Shown here in pieces: positions 9,276-20,152 of a stretch of 64,000 nucleotides of DNA (positions within the stretch are counted from its first letter, which is position 1; every line of letters starts with the position of its first letter). The DNA comes from Bartonella sp. 220B (lineage in GTDB: Bacteria; Pseudomonadota; Alphaproteobacteria; Rhizobiales; Rhizobiaceae): positions 124,001 to 188,000 of the forward strand of contig NZ_JANHOI010000001.1 of assembly GCF_026930205.1 (NCBI RefSeq). The letters are read 5' to 3'. Under the pieces are notes generated by a model. It ran no database searches. It saw only the letters and a program-made list of their open reading frames with translations, and was not told the DNA's origin. The position numbers and the translations under genes are program-made.

Positions 9276-11042
9276 ATGGTCAAAAAACAAATTTCCGCTT
9301 TTGATAAACATCTTATCATTCGTCTTTTGCAAGAAAATTTTCATAAACATGCACGTTGGTACAGTGCAGCTGTTTTTGCAATGATCATTATTTCTTGCAC
9401 AACTGCAGCGAGTGCGTGGATTATGCGTGATGTTGTCAACTCTATTGTTGAGGCGCAGAATTTTGGTATGATTGTTTTAATTTCTAGCATTATTGCTTTT
9501 ATTTTTATTCTCAAAGGGATTGCAACTTTTACCCAAACTTACTTTTTAAGCAAAGCAGGTAACAGTATTGTTGCTGAACAACAACGCAAAATTTATGCAC
9601 GCCTTATGGAACAAGGTGTTTCTTTTTATCACAACAACACTTCTTCTGATCTCCTTGTTCGCGTAACCCATAACGCTACAGCAGTGCGTAATATTATTGA
9701 TACAATTATCACAACTTTTGTGCGTGATTTGCTCTCTGTTAGCGGCTTATTGCTGGTCATGTTTATTCAAAATTTTACGTTAATCACTATCACTTTAATA
9801 GTAGGACCACTGGCTTTTTTAGGGGTAAGAATGGCTTTAAAACGTGTTCGCAGTCTTGTGGAAAAAGAACTCCTTTCACTTGGTGAAATTATCAAAATTG
9901 TGCAAGAAAGTTCCATTGGTATTCGAGTTATCAAAGCTTTTTCATTAGAAGAACTCATGAAAAAACGGATGAATAAAGCCATTCGTGATGTTGAAAAACA
10001 AGCAAATACTATTGCAACACTTCAAGCCATTACAAATCCGATTATGGAAACGCTTGCTGGAGTTTCCATTGCAGGTATTATCTGCTTTTCTGGCTACCTT
10101 GCAACCCAACGTGCTGGTGTTCAAGGTGAATTCATGTCCTTCATTGTTGCTTTGCTTCTAGCTTATGAACCCGCAAAAAGACTAGCAAATGTGCGTGTCA
10201 AAATTGAATCTGGTTTGGTTAATATCCGCACCATGTATGAAATACTTGACCATCCCATTACGCTCATAGAACACGAAAAAGCCAAAGATCTAGATAAAAC
10301 ACAAGGAATTATCCGCTTTGAAGATGTTTCTTTTTCATATGCGGATAATCAAATGGTATTGAAAAACATCAATCTGGAAATAGAACCCAGAAAAATGACC
10401 GCATTGGTAGGTCCTTCAGGATCAGGAAAATCAACCCTTATTAACCTGATTATGCGCCTTTATGATCCAACAAAGGGACGAATATTGATTAATGATCAAG
10501 ACATCAAATATACTACTTTCCGCTCTCTTCGAAACTTAATAGCCTATGTAGGTCAGGATACTTTTCTCTTTCAGGGAACCATTAAATATAATATTGGTCT
10601 TGGAAAAGAAGGAGCGAGTGATGATGATATTATCAAAGCAGCGAAAACAGCCAATGCGCATGACTTTATTATGAATCTACCAAATGGCTATGATACAAAG
10701 ATAGGTGATAATGGCTTTAATCTTTCAGGGGGACAAAAACAACGACTCGCTATCGCCAGAGCAATGCTTCATGATAGTGAAATCCTGATTTTTGATGAAG
10801 CAACAAGCGCTTTAGATTCACACACTGAAGCACAAATTAATGAAGCCCTTCATCATCTTACCAAGGGACGTACAACAATCATTATCGCTCATCGCCTTTC
10901 AACGATTGCTCGCGCTCACAAAATTGTTGTCATAAAAAATGGAAACTTGATTGAACAAGGTACCCAAAAAGAACTAATGGAAAAAGAAAATAGTTTTTAT
11001 AAAAAACTTCATAATATCCAATTCAAAAAGCAAATATCCTAA
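9276..11042 (+). CDS. MsbA-like ABC exporter, fused permease and ATPase
   Basis: A 588-residue half-transporter that would work as a homodimer in the inner membrane. The first about 320 residues hold six membrane spans (for example VFAMIIISCTTAASAWIM and MIVLISSIIAFIFILKG). The ATPase domain follows with Walker A GPSGSGKST near residue 380, the Q-loop YVGQDTFLF, the signature LSGGQKQR near 484, Walker B ILIFDEATSALD and H-loop IAHRLSTIA. Its layout is that of MsbA/LmrA-type lipid or multidrug exporters. The substrate, whether lipid A, another lipid or a drug, cannot be decided. The gene stands alone. Confidence 0.85.
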   Translation: MVKKQISAFDKHLIIRLLQENFHKHARWYSAAVFAMIIISCTTAASAWIMRDVVNSIVEAQNFGMIVLISSIIAFIFILKGIATFTQTYFLSKAGNSIVAEQQRKIYARLMEQGVSFYHNNTSSDLLVRVTHNATAVRNIIDTIITTFVRDLLSVSGLLLVMFIQNFTLITITLIVGPLAFLGVRMALKRVRSLVEKELLSLGEIIKIVQESSIGIRVIKAFSLEELMKKRMNKAIRDVEKQANTIATLQAITNPIMETLAGVSIAGIICFSGYLATQRAGVQGEFMSFIVALLLAYEPAKRLANVRVKIESGLVNIRTMYEILDHPITLIEHEKAKDLDKTQGIIRFEDVSFSYADNQMVLKNINLEIEPRKMTALVGPSGSGKSTLINLIMRLYDPTKGRILINDQDIKYTTFRSLRNLIAYVGQDTFLFQGTIKYNIGLGKEGASDDDIIKAAKTANAHDFIMNLPNGYDTKIGDNGFNLSGGQKQRLAIARAMLHDSEILIFDEATSALDSHTEAQINEALHHLTKGRTTIIIAHRLSTIARAHKIVVIKNGNLIEQGTQKELMEKENSFYKKLHNIQFKKQIS

Positions 11043-11580
11043 ATCCTGTGTATCTAAGTAAAATTTTATAGAGGATTACATTTCTTTACAAAAAACAGAA
11101 ATATTTCTATGGAGAAGGATTGCGTTAAGAGTAGAAATTGATAGAAAATTTAAAACTTCTTGAGAAAAATTTCTATAATTTGCATGAGAATAAATTTTAC
11201 TTGCTGTTTTTTAAAGAAGTTTACCTCATTTTAAAAATCGAATCCTGATAATGAAAGCTTCCTCATCTTCAAGATAAGGAGCGTAGTATCTATAAATGTG
11301 GCATGTGAAAAGGAAAAGCCTTAAACTTTAAAGAACTTACCAAGAAATATGAAGCTGTGGTAATCTATACCGCTTTTATCTATACTCATCTTTGTACTGT
11401 CTATTATAGATTGTGCTGCATATATAGATAGCACTGTGAGATGGAATTGAAACAATTAGAGAGACTAAAAGAAATATACCGAACGAGCAATATAATGATA
11501 TACTGCTTTTTTGAAGAATATGCACCCATTAAAGGGCATGATAAACAGAACCTAAAATGAGAACTTTAGTGCTTCAATCC
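11043..11580. other. Intergenic region without a recognised gene
   Basis: 538 bases between the ABC exporter and the tamB stop. Stop codons are frequent in all frames. The longest clean stretch on the plus strand, near 11440-11560, would encode about 39 residues without a good ribosome-binding site. I see no terminator, tRNA or identifiable gene remnant. Confidence 0.5.
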
Positions 11581-14500
11581 TTAATAGTCTTTTTCGTAAA
11601 ATATACCAACACTAGAATTCTTTTCATTCCCTATGGCACCTTTAGCTTTGAGATGTCGTGAAATATCCAAATTAATTGTTCCTTTTGTCATACCATCCGA
11701 TCCTGCTTCAAAGCCTAAATAAACATTATTGTGTATATAGCGCCCAACGCGTAAACCCGTATTACCCTTTTCATCAACGATAACATCAAGATCATCAAGA
11801 CCAATTTTAGCCCGTAGCGCGTTTAATAAGGATGTATTAGAAGCACCGACAAGGTCTGCTGCTGCTGCGGCAAGCTGTGCAATCTGAAATGGTGATAATT
11901 CACTAAGAGAGCGGTTAAAAATCAAACGCGCCAGAACCTCATCTTGTGGCAAATTAGGTTGCGAAGAAAAATGCACATCCAGATTATCAATCGTTCCACT
12001 TACAGTAACAGTGACACGAATATCACCAATATTATTGTTGGTCACAAAATAAACAGTAGGATCAAGGTTACCACTAAAGCTCGCTTGTCCTTGATCAAAA
12101 CTGAGACGCCGTGAAAGAATATCAAAACGTCCGCGAATCATCTGAAATTCACCAACCGGATGCACATCGTGTAATGGCCCAGTCAAGTTAATGCGTCCTC
12201 CCAATTCAGTGTCTAACCCTCGCCCTCGTACAAAAAATTGATTACGTGCAGTAATACGCATATTTAGCACAGTAGATGAAGATTTTTGAGAAACATCATG
12301 GTCTTGACTAGAGCTCTTAACATCAGCACGTTCAAGTGTTTTTTGAATCGATTTGGTTAAATTCTTATTTTTAACATCTAGAAATTTAGCATTTCGAAAA
12401 TGATCAGAAACAACGATTTCTGCTTTTTCAACTGTAATATCACCACCAATAACAAGGTCGCTCAAAAAATAACCCCTCATTGTCATTTTGCCTGATAATG
12501 TTGCAAAAATCATGGAACCATCATTATAATTGGCACGATTGAGATTAAATACTAAATCTGCTTGCAAATCATTAGAAATACGACCCGAAGCGGAAAGAGA
12601 CCCCCCTCCAGACGAAGAAGCAAAAGCTTTTTCTATAAGGATATGGTCACCATTTAATTTGCCTTCAAGCGTTATATCGTTCAACCCTACATTTGTTTGT
12701 GAATCAAAAAAGCTACCATTGGCTATAGAAAAATGCCCTGTCAGCTGTGGTTGTGATAGTCTCCCCTGTAGAGCTGTATCAATTCTTGCTGTACCCGTTA
12801 CATGTGCACCACGCTTAGCTAACAACAAATCAATAAGGCTAAGAGGCATTGTTCCTTTAACATTCAATTTGGCATCTGAACCACTTAAAGACACAGGTCC
12901 GTTTATAGAAAGATCTAATCCTTTATCTCCTGTTGCTATTATATTCTCAATATGAAAAATCGATTTTTTATAAGAACCATGGGCATTCATATTGATCGAT
13001 AGAGATCCTTTATGCGTCATAGCAGTCAGGCTTTGACTAGAAAGCTCAAAATAAGCAGATGGATCCTCCATTGTTCCACCAACATCGACCTTGCCTACAA
13101 TTTTTCCTTCAAGCGCTTGTCCTTCAGTAAAACTATTCATCAAACGCGCAGGAAAATCACGTAAGTTAATATGGAGATCAAGTTTGTTTTTATCTAAAGA
13201 CATACTCCCCTGTGCTTGTGCTTGTACTCCTTCTCCTATTAAATTTGCATTCAAAGTCAGGTTTTGGTCTACTGTTTTACCCGTAGCAGAGAGCACAAAA
13301 GGCATGATTTTTTTATCTCGAAGCGCAATGGTTGTTAGATCTTCACCTTTTATCTCATAGGTTACATCAGGTTTTTTGAAATGACCTCGAATCATCACTT
13401 GCCCTGTTAGAGTACCTGCTGCTCCAAGATCGGATTTCCATAAATTAACTAAAGAAACAGGAAGAGCATTCATCGTAAGATGCAGATTCAAGGTATCTTG
13501 AACATTTCCCGAAAGCAGAACCGCCCCACCATTAATGGCAATTTTCAATTCATTTACTGTCATGCCATCTTTATCAAAAACAATTGTAGCGGGTTTAGAC
13601 AATTTCGCGTTAAGATTTGGTTGTTTAACATCTATCGTTTCAATCTGTACTTCTCGTTTTATACCTACTGGAAGTCCTACCATCACCAAATGTCCAGAAA
13701 GCTTTGCGTTGGTATTATTAGGCAACACGGTTTGAACAGTAAAAACTGTTTGCTCATTCTTCCTATTGGCCTGAGCACTTAAACGATTAACCATTATCAA
13801 AGGCGTTTGGATATGCTCCGCATGGATAAAACCCTCAAACTGTGCCATGCCAAAAGGGTCAAAGATATCTGCTTTGACTTCCAACTTTTTAATTTTATTC
13901 TTTGCAAAGCTTAAATGGTCAACATGCGCTTTGAAATTGGCTTTCTGTTTGCCATTTTGTTTATCAAAAACAAAGTCCCCTTTTATTTTTCCGCTACTTT
14001 CCTGCAAAAATAACGCAGCAAGATCTGAAATATCATCAGCGTCAATATGTAATGCTCCCTTCACAAAATCTCCTATTTGAGAAAGGTCACCTGTTATTTT
14101 TGCGTTTCCTCCTCTTATATTGATATTTTCAAGTTTTCGAATCCGATGAGAATCCTTAAAAGAAGCAGATAAAGATAACGGCTTCTTAGCAAAAGTTCCT
14201 TCCCCCTTTACAGAACCCGTTAAAAAAGGTACCGGCAATGTATTATCCATCAGTGTTTGCATCGTAAGTGTTGTATTTTGGAGTTTTTTCCCCATTAAAA
14301 ATGCTTCAGCAATCTGGGCGTGTGTGTTAAATTTTATAAGACTATTGCGTCCTCTAGCAGTACTGCGAATTGTGAGGGCACCTTTCATCCTTGAATCCAA
14401 TTTAGAAAGATCAGATAGTCTAGCATATAAATCCATCTTAGCACTCTCACTTGAAAAATGACCATCTGCTTTTATGTTTGCGTATTGACTTTTCAAATCT

Positions 14501-16224
14501 AAACGACGAAAAATTAACCCTGTCCTGTTGCGAGCAACACCACCTGAAAGAGTAAAATTTCCCTTGAATAAATGATTGAAAGGCTCCACACCTATTTCCA
14601 TGTTGTCAGTCATTCCTGATAGTTCGAGATCAAAAATGCCATCTATTAAACCAATAATTCCTTTGGCTTTAATATCTGCGCCACCAGAAAATGATTGTGC
14701 ACTCAACAGATTAAAAGGAGCGAGTGCTTGGGCTTTTAAACCAAGATCACCTTTAAAAACAAAACGATCTATTTTCCCTTTTAACCAAGCAGAAAAACCC
14801 TGACTCGTAATACTAAAATCATGAACAAAAACTGGTTTTTTAGAAACAATATCTGTATCTAGATGCACATTAACTGTTTGGTCTAGACCCTCTATCAGCG
14901 TACCTTTACTGTCTTCAACTCCTCGAAGAGTTCCCTTAACCTGAATACCAACATGACGAGAAGTTGCATCATCAAGATTTTCGCTTACTCCTCCCATAAC
15001 AAAAATTGCATCGCGAATATGAATATTTTTATTGCGCAAATGATGGAGCACAAGCCGTCCATTCCATGATTGTTGCCCTTCGCGGCCATAATCAATATTT
15101 AAAGCAAGATTATCCGCACGCACTGGTGCTTCTGATGCTAGTAAATGCGATGCCTCATTTTCCTTATCCAGAGTCATTTTGCCATCAACAAAAAGCCGAC
15201 GTAAAAATCCATCGGCCGCTATTTCAGCATTGGCCACAACATTTATCGCTTTACCTTCAATCACCATATGATCAAGATGTGTAACGCCTTTTTCTGTCAT
15301 TCTTGCCTCTGCTTTCAGCGTGACATCAGATGCAAAGAGGCTATGATATTGAGGAGGCATTAAAGAACCAAGTGTGCCCACGAGTTTAGTAGAAAGGCTG
15401 TGTCCTTCTGCAACACTTGCGAGAACAACATCACCATCTAAAATAGGATGGTGATCAACTTCTAAAGAAAGTTTGATAGCCAAATCATCAAAAGTACCGT
15501 CACCTTTAAGCGCAAACTTTAATGCAGGACGCTTTTCAATGTTAAAGATATTTGCCAGAATACCATTTTGTGGTTCATCTCCAAGAATATCAATTTTCGC
15601 TGTACGGTCGTTATCGTATATCTTCGTTAGAACAGAAAAAGATCCTAATGCATCTAAACGATGAGCCGCTAACTCAGAATCAAAAACACCGTTAGCCAAA
15701 GTGAGGTTCCCTTTTAAGGATACATCAGCAGAAAAACCTAAAAGGTCCTGTTCAAACATCACATGTTTAGCCGTAAGTGTATCAATAGAGAGAGCAAGTG
15801 GAAATTTTGGTAAAGAAAACCGCCCCGCTTCAAGAGAAGATATGAAAGAAGAATTGCTTTGTGGTTTGCGTAAAATTGTAATCTTTTCCAAAGAAAGCTG
15901 GTTAATATCCATGCGCCCTCTTAGCAATGATAAGCGATTCCAATTCATTTGAGCATTGGTAATTTTAAGCCACACACCTTTCTTATCACTCACAGTAATA
16001 GTATCGATTGATGTTTGAGAAGATAGTGCCCCGCGCACATTATGTAGCCGAACTTGGCGATTAGGCGCTGAAAGTCTACGTTCAATTAAAGAAATAAACC
16101 ATGAACGATCATCCACTATCGCTTTTCTAGAGAGCAAATTGCTTTTTTGCATAAAAACAAAAACGCTTGTTACAAAAAGTAAAAAGCCAAATAAGAAAAC
16201 CAATAAACGTACATTTTTTTTCAT
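11581..16224 (-). CDS. tamB: Translocation and assembly module protein TamB
   Basis: A 1547-residue protein with one N-terminal membrane anchor (LLVFLFGFLLFVTSVFVF). It has a very long periplasmic region of repeating amphipathic beta-strands and the C-terminal TamB (DUF490) domain, which includes a LPQDEVLARLIFNRS segment and ends near GIFYEKDY. TamB spans the periplasm. With TamA it takes part in outer-membrane protein assembly and, as an AsmA/bridge-like protein, probably in lipid transport between the membranes. It follows tamA with a one-base overlap of stop and start (TAATG type), so the pair is translationally coupled. Confidence 0.95.
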   Translation of the reverse strand: MKKNVRLLVFLFGFLLFVTSVFVFMQKSNLLSRKAIVDDRSWFISLIERRLSAPNRQVRLHNVRGALSSQTSIDTITVSDKKGVWLKITNAQMNWNRLSLLRGRMDINQLSLEKITILRKPQSNSSFISSLEAGRFSLPKFPLALSIDTLTAKHVMFEQDLLGFSADVSLKGNLTLANGVFDSELAAHRLDALGSFSVLTKIYDNDRTAKIDILGDEPQNGILANIFNIEKRPALKFALKGDGTFDDLAIKLSLEVDHHPILDGDVVLASVAEGHSLSTKLVGTLGSLMPPQYHSLFASDVTLKAEARMTEKGVTHLDHMVIEGKAINVVANAEIAADGFLRRLFVDGKMTLDKENEASHLLASEAPVRADNLALNIDYGREGQQSWNGRLVLHHLRNKNIHIRDAIFVMGGVSENLDDATSRHVGIQVKGTLRGVEDSKGTLIEGLDQTVNVHLDTDIVSKKPVFVHDFSITSQGFSAWLKGKIDRFVFKGDLGLKAQALAPFNLLSAQSFSGGADIKAKGIIGLIDGIFDLELSGMTDNMEIGVEPFNHLFKGNFTLSGGVARNRTGLIFRRLDLKSQYANIKADGHFSSESAKMDLYARLSDLSKLDSRMKGALTIRSTARGRNSLIKFNTHAQIAEAFLMGKKLQNTTLTMQTLMDNTLPVPFLTGSVKGEGTFAKKPLSLSASFKDSHRIRKLENINIRGGNAKITGDLSQIGDFVKGALHIDADDISDLAALFLQESSGKIKGDFVFDKQNGKQKANFKAHVDHLSFAKNKIKKLEVKADIFDPFGMAQFEGFIHAEHIQTPLIMVNRLSAQANRKNEQTVFTVQTVLPNNTNAKLSGHLVMVGLPVGIKREVQIETIDVKQPNLNAKLSKPATIVFDKDGMTVNELKIAINGGAVLLSGNVQDTLNLHLTMNALPVSLVNLWKSDLGAAGTLTGQVMIRGHFKKPDVTYEIKGEDLTTIALRDKKIMPFVLSATGKTVDQNLTLNANLIGEGVQAQAQGSMSLDKNKLDLHINLRDFPARLMNSFTEGQALEGKIVGKVDVGGTMEDPSAYFELSSQSLTAMTHKGSLSINMNAHGSYKKSIFHIENIIATGDKGLDLSINGPVSLSGSDAKLNVKGTMPLSLIDLLLAKRGAHVTGTARIDTALQGRLSQPQLTGHFSIANGSFFDSQTNVGLNDITLEGKLNGDHILIEKAFASSSGGGSLSASGRISNDLQADLVFNLNRANYNDGSMIFATLSGKMTMRGYFLSDLVIGGDITVEKAEIVVSDHFRNAKFLDVKNKNLTKSIQKTLERADVKSSSQDHDVSQKSSSTVLNMRITARNQFFVRGRGLDTELGGRINLTGPLHDVHPVGEFQMIRGRFDILSRRLSFDQGQASFSGNLDPTVYFVTNNNIGDIRVTVTVSGTIDNLDVHFSSQPNLPQDEVLARLIFNRSLSELSPFQIAQLAAAAADLVGASNTSLLNALRAKIGLDDLDVIVDEKGNTGLRVGRYIHNNVYLGFEAGSDGMTKGTINLDISRHLKAKGAIGNEKNSSVGIFYEKDY

Positions 16225-18179
16225 TAAAATGCTTGCCCTATACCCACATAAAAACCAATACGAGGATCACCTTTTTCCCGCTTAAGAGGAAAGGCTAAAT
16301 CAACACGCAAAGGCCCTAGACCTGTCATATAGCGACCTCCAATACCAGCTCCCCATTTAATGTTTTGAGAAAAATCAAAATGCACCTTCTCCCCTACGAG
16401 ACCTCCATCAAGAAAACTAACAAGCCCTATCTTATCATTTAAAGAAAAACGTAATTCTGCCGTACCCTCCACAAGTGCCCGCCCACCAAAAACAGCATCA
16501 TTGTCTGTTTTAACACCAATATTACGATAGGCATAACCGCGAACAGATCCACCACCACCAGCAAAAAAGAGCGTATCCGAAGGAACTTGTGCTGTATTGC
16601 TTCCAAGAATTGTACCAAGCTTTGCCCGCGCAGCAAAAACAAAACGCTCCTTCTCATCCAGCGTCCAATAAGAACGGCCTTCTACAGTCATTTTTGCTAC
16701 GAAATTATGAGAACGCATTTCATAAAAAGGCTCAAAAAACACTTCACCATATAAACCTTTAGTTGCGTTGAACTTATTATTCCGACTGTCGTAAATGACA
16801 CTACTTGGTAACCCAACTGTTGTAAAATTACGGCTTCCAAAATAGATATCACGTGAATAACCATTGGAAACTTCTACAGCAACTTGACCCGATAGATGAC
16901 CATTAAAGATATGCGTTATACCTAGCTTTCCTTTGATGGCTTTTGTCATGTAATTATCTAGGACATCTTGCTGAATTTTCAGTTCTGACCTAAAATCTGT
17001 ATCAGGAGTAAATATACCAGGTTTTATAAATGTACCACCAAGAAGATAATCAAAATTTTTCAGATTATAAGATTCCTCTTTATTGCTCCCAATACCACTT
17101 ACTTTCGTCTCAATTTTAAGGTGTTCCGCATGGCCAAAAAGATTGTTATGCATCCAATAAGCTTCAAAACCAGCACCATCTAATGTTGAATAACTACCAC
17201 CTGCTCCAAAACGACGGGGTTTGCGTTCTTCCAAAACAAGCGTAAGCGGTAAACTTCCATCAGGATTAATTGTATCAGCCTCACGTATATTCACAGCACG
17301 AAAAACATTAAGGCGTGCCAGTCTTTCATTCGCTTTAGCTAACGCATCAGAATCATATTTTTGGCCTACCTTCCAGCCTGTCATCCATGCAATATAGGCT
17401 GAATCTATACGCGGCTTCTTACTCACATTACGCACTCTTAAAGGACCATAATAAGCTTCTCGTCCAGGATTAACGGAAATTCGCGCATCAATAAGGTGCG
17501 CAGCATGATCAGCAACGACTTCACTCTTAACAATTTTAGCTTTAGCATAACCTTGTCGACGCCATCCTTCAATCACCCATCTTTCTGCTTTTAAAATACT
17601 TTCGGATTTAGCAACTGTCCCAACCTTATACCCCAATTCTTCAATTGTAGGCATTCTATTGACTTTATATTTTACGGATGGAGCAATTTTATCAATGTTT
17701 GCAACGCCAAAAATATATTGTGGGCCGGAATCAATTGTAATAACAATGTCCGATTGTGCTGGGAGTTGTGTCATCGGACTCAAATCTGCAGCTTCTAAGC
17801 CATTAATCTTAATACTAATAACACCACCATAACGTCCATCAGCATAGAGAGCAGAAAGAATTGCCCGATAATCTGAACGAGCTTTCGCTAATAAACCAGA
17901 AGAACTAGATGCTTTCCCTTGATCAGCAATAAGAGAAGATACAGCCTTCACAATTTTAACACCTTCTTTTGGTGCACTCGGTGGGGAAATAACGTTAACT
18001 TTATAAAATTTTTCTGTACCACTATAGGAGGAGGAATTTGCTTTCTTTTGACCAAAAAGAGGAATGCCAAAAAGCTCAAATGCTGCAAGTGGCTGCGGAA
18101 AAGCACAGATGAAGCATAAACTTATCAACACACTGCGCATGGTTCCTGATTTTAACAAAACTCCCGTTTGGTATACCAT
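16224..18179 (-). CDS. tamA: Outer-membrane assembly protein TamA (Omp85 family)
   Basis: A 651-residue Omp85-family protein. A signal peptide (MRSVLISLCFICAFPQPLAA) precedes POTRA domains in the first half and a 16-strand barrel in the second. The barrel carries GGGGSVRGYAYRNIG, the VRGY motif of loop 6, and ends in Phe (VGIGQAF) as an outer-membrane barrel should. Three starts compete: TTG at 18197, ATG at 18179 with GAAGG upstream, and ATG at 18140, which puts the signal peptide at the very N-terminus. I chose 18179 for its ribosome-binding site; 18140 is nearly as likely. It heads a two-gene unit with tamB. Confidence 0.93.
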   Translation of the reverse strand: MVYQTGVLLKSGTMRSVLISLCFICAFPQPLAAFELFGIPLFGQKKANSSSYSGTEKFYKVNVISPPSAPKEGVKIVKAVSSLIADQGKASSSSGLLAKARSDYRAILSALYADGRYGGVISIKINGLEAADLSPMTQLPAQSDIVITIDSGPQYIFGVANIDKIAPSVKYKVNRMPTIEELGYKVGTVAKSESILKAERWVIEGWRRQGYAKAKIVKSEVVADHAAHLIDARISVNPGREAYYGPLRVRNVSKKPRIDSAYIAWMTGWKVGQKYDSDALAKANERLARLNVFRAVNIREADTINPDGSLPLTLVLEERKPRRFGAGGSYSTLDGAGFEAYWMHNNLFGHAEHLKIETKVSGIGSNKEESYNLKNFDYLLGGTFIKPGIFTPDTDFRSELKIQQDVLDNYMTKAIKGKLGITHIFNGHLSGQVAVEVSNGYSRDIYFGSRNFTTVGLPSSVIYDSRNNKFNATKGLYGEVFFEPFYEMRSHNFVAKMTVEGRSYWTLDEKERFVFAARAKLGTILGSNTAQVPSDTLFFAGGGGSVRGYAYRNIGVKTDNDAVFGGRALVEGTAELRFSLNDKIGLVSFLDGGLVGEKVHFDFSQNIKWGAGIGGRYMTGLGPLRVDLAFPLKREKGDPRIGFYVGIGQAF

Positions 18180-18197
18180 CAAATCAGATACCTTCAA

Positions 18198-18607
18198 TAG
18201 ACTTCATATCACTTTAGTACTATAAATAACGTAGAACAAGAAAGATAAATATATCTACTGTTTATATTTCACATATTTGATTATATTTCACATATTTGAT
18301 TACATCAAATAATGCTCTTTTCTTGCAATACATAATATCCCCTCCCTTAATATTCCATGAACTTCGACATTGCTGTGCAATATAAACAGCCTTATTTCCT
18401 TTCCCTACCATATTCATTTAGCTCATTATAAATGTTTTATTTCACTGCATGCAATCATGGTTAAATTTGTGCAAATTATTCTTCATCATTACACTAAAAA
18501 AGCTTGCAGAAATATATAGATCTCTTCACTCCAAAAACCATAGAGACTGCTTGATTTTTATGTAGAGATATGCTTGTCTCTTCTAAGCTAGAAGGGGGAA
18601 TAAACTG
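18198..18607. other. Divergent intergenic region tamA/comM
   Basis: About 410 bases hold the promoters of the divergent tamA and comM genes. It is AT-rich, contains the 19-bp tandem duplication listed separately, and has no open frame worth reporting. Confidence 0.5.
18262..18299. repeat. Perfect 19-bp tandem duplication
   Basis: The unit TTATATTTCACATATTTGA occurs twice head to tail at 18262-18280 and 18281-18299 with no mismatch. It lies about 65-120 bases upstream of the tamA start candidates. The unit is AT-rich, contains near-palindromic parts, and may have arisen by slippage. Confidence 0.9.
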
Positions 18608-20140
18608 ATGATCGCGCGTGTTACAACTGTTGCTTTTCGCGGTCTAGACGCAGTGCCTGTTGATGTACAGGTCATGATTTCCCCTGGTAAAATAGGAATG
18701 GCTATTGTTGGATTAGCCGATAAAGCAATCGCTGAGAGCCGTGAAAGGGTACAAGCATCCCTTCACGCTTGTGGGCTCTCTCTGCCAAACAAACGTGTTA
18801 CTATTAATCTTGCACCTGCTGATTTACCTAAAGAAGGATCACATTACGATTTGCCAATTGCTGTAGGCTTAATGCTGACTATGGGAATTCTTCCTCCCGA
18901 AGTCGCACAAGATTACGTTATCTTAGGCGAATTATCATTGGATGGTTCTATCACGGCTGTTAATGGCGTTTTACCAGCTGCAATGACAGCTTTAGCACTC
19001 GATAAAGGATTGATCTGTCCCCATCCATGTGGGCCTGAAGCCGCATGGGCTCATGAAGAAATGAATATTCTCGCTCCTGAAACTCTTCTTACCATGGTCA
19101 ATCATTTTAAAGGAACCCAAATTCAAAAACGTCCACAACCACGCCAATATACAATTCAAACCGATCTTCCAGATCTTTGCGAAATTAAAGGACAAAAAAC
19201 TGCCAAACGCGCATTAGAAGTTTGCGCCGCTGGACGGCATAATCTTTTGTTTGTAGGTCCTCCTGGCGCAGGAAAATCTATGTTAGCGCAACGCTTACCT
19301 TCTCTTTTGCCCCCTCTTGATAGTCGTGAACTTTTAGATGTTTCTCTGATTGCTTCTATCACAGGAGAAACAGTTCATAATACCATTTCACTCCATTGTC
19401 CGTTTCGTGCTCCGCATCATTCTGCTTCCATGGCAGCAATGGTCGGTGGTGGTCTTAAAGGACGACCAGGAGAAGTCTCATTGGCACATAATGGCGTTTT
19501 ATTTCTCGATGAATTGCCGGAATTCTCTCCACAGGTCCTTGATTCTCTTCGCCAACCCTTAGAGAGTGGAGAATGTGTTATCGCCCGTGCTAATCACCAT
19601 ATCAGCTATCCTGCCCGCTTCCAACTCATCGCCGCTATGAACCCTTGTCGATGTGGTATGGCAGGAGAAAAAGACACTGTTTGTGCAAAAGGAATACGTT
19701 GTCAAATTGACTATCAATCCCGTATTTCTGGTCCTTTACTCGATCGAATTGATTTACGGATTGATGTCCCTGCACTAACAGCTATGGATCTTATGCAACC
19801 AGAACAATCAGAAAAAAGCTGTAATGTTGCAAAACGTGTTGCACAGTGTCGTATTATTCAAGAAAAACGTTTTAAAGCATTGGGTCTTGACCATATTCGT
19901 ACCAACGGTGATTGTCCTGCTAAAATCATCGAACAAATTGCCGTTCCTGACCAGAACGCTACTAAACTCTTAAGAGATGTGAGTGAGAAAATGCGCCTTT
20001 CTGCACGAGCCTATCATCGCATTCTCAAAGTTGCACGCACCATTGCTGATCTCGAAGAAGCCGACAACCTATCACGTCACCATCTCGCGGAAGCTATTTC
20101 TTACCGGTTGGGTGCGGAAAGATTAACAGCACATTCTTGA
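18608..20140 (+). CDS. comM: YifB/ComM-family Mg-chelatase-like AAA+ ATPase
   Basis: A 510-residue protein with an N-terminal Lon-protease-like fold (VGLADKAIAESRERVQASL) and a Mg-chelatase AAA+ core. Walker A is GPPGAGKSM near residue 218, Walker B is VLFLDELPEFS near 300, and the C-terminal Mg-chelatase domain includes MRLSARAYHRILKVARTIADL. ComM is a hexameric helicase that drives branch migration during natural transformation in other bacteria. Whether this organism is competent is unknown. GAAGGGGGA upstream supports the ATG at 18608. Confidence 0.92.
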   Translation: MIARVTTVAFRGLDAVPVDVQVMISPGKIGMAIVGLADKAIAESRERVQASLHACGLSLPNKRVTINLAPADLPKEGSHYDLPIAVGLMLTMGILPPEVAQDYVILGELSLDGSITAVNGVLPAAMTALALDKGLICPHPCGPEAAWAHEEMNILAPETLLTMVNHFKGTQIQKRPQPRQYTIQTDLPDLCEIKGQKTAKRALEVCAAGRHNLLFVGPPGAGKSMLAQRLPSLLPPLDSRELLDVSLIASITGETVHNTISLHCPFRAPHHSASMAAMVGGGLKGRPGEVSLAHNGVLFLDELPEFSPQVLDSLRQPLESGECVIARANHHISYPARFQLIAAMNPCRCGMAGEKDTVCAKGIRCQIDYQSRISGPLLDRIDLRIDVPALTAMDLMQPEQSEKSCNVAKRVAQCRIIQEKRFKALGLDHIRTNGDCPAKIIEQIAVPDQNATKLLRDVSEKMRLSARAYHRILKVARTIADLEEADNLSRHHLAEAISYRLGAERLTAHS

Positions 20141-20152
20141 AAAAAATTTTTA

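Noticed and set aside
11320-11420. Apparent similarity to the end of an IS5-type transposase after the ABC exporter gene
   Set aside because: Only a few residues could be aligned by eye and no terminal repeats or target duplications were found.
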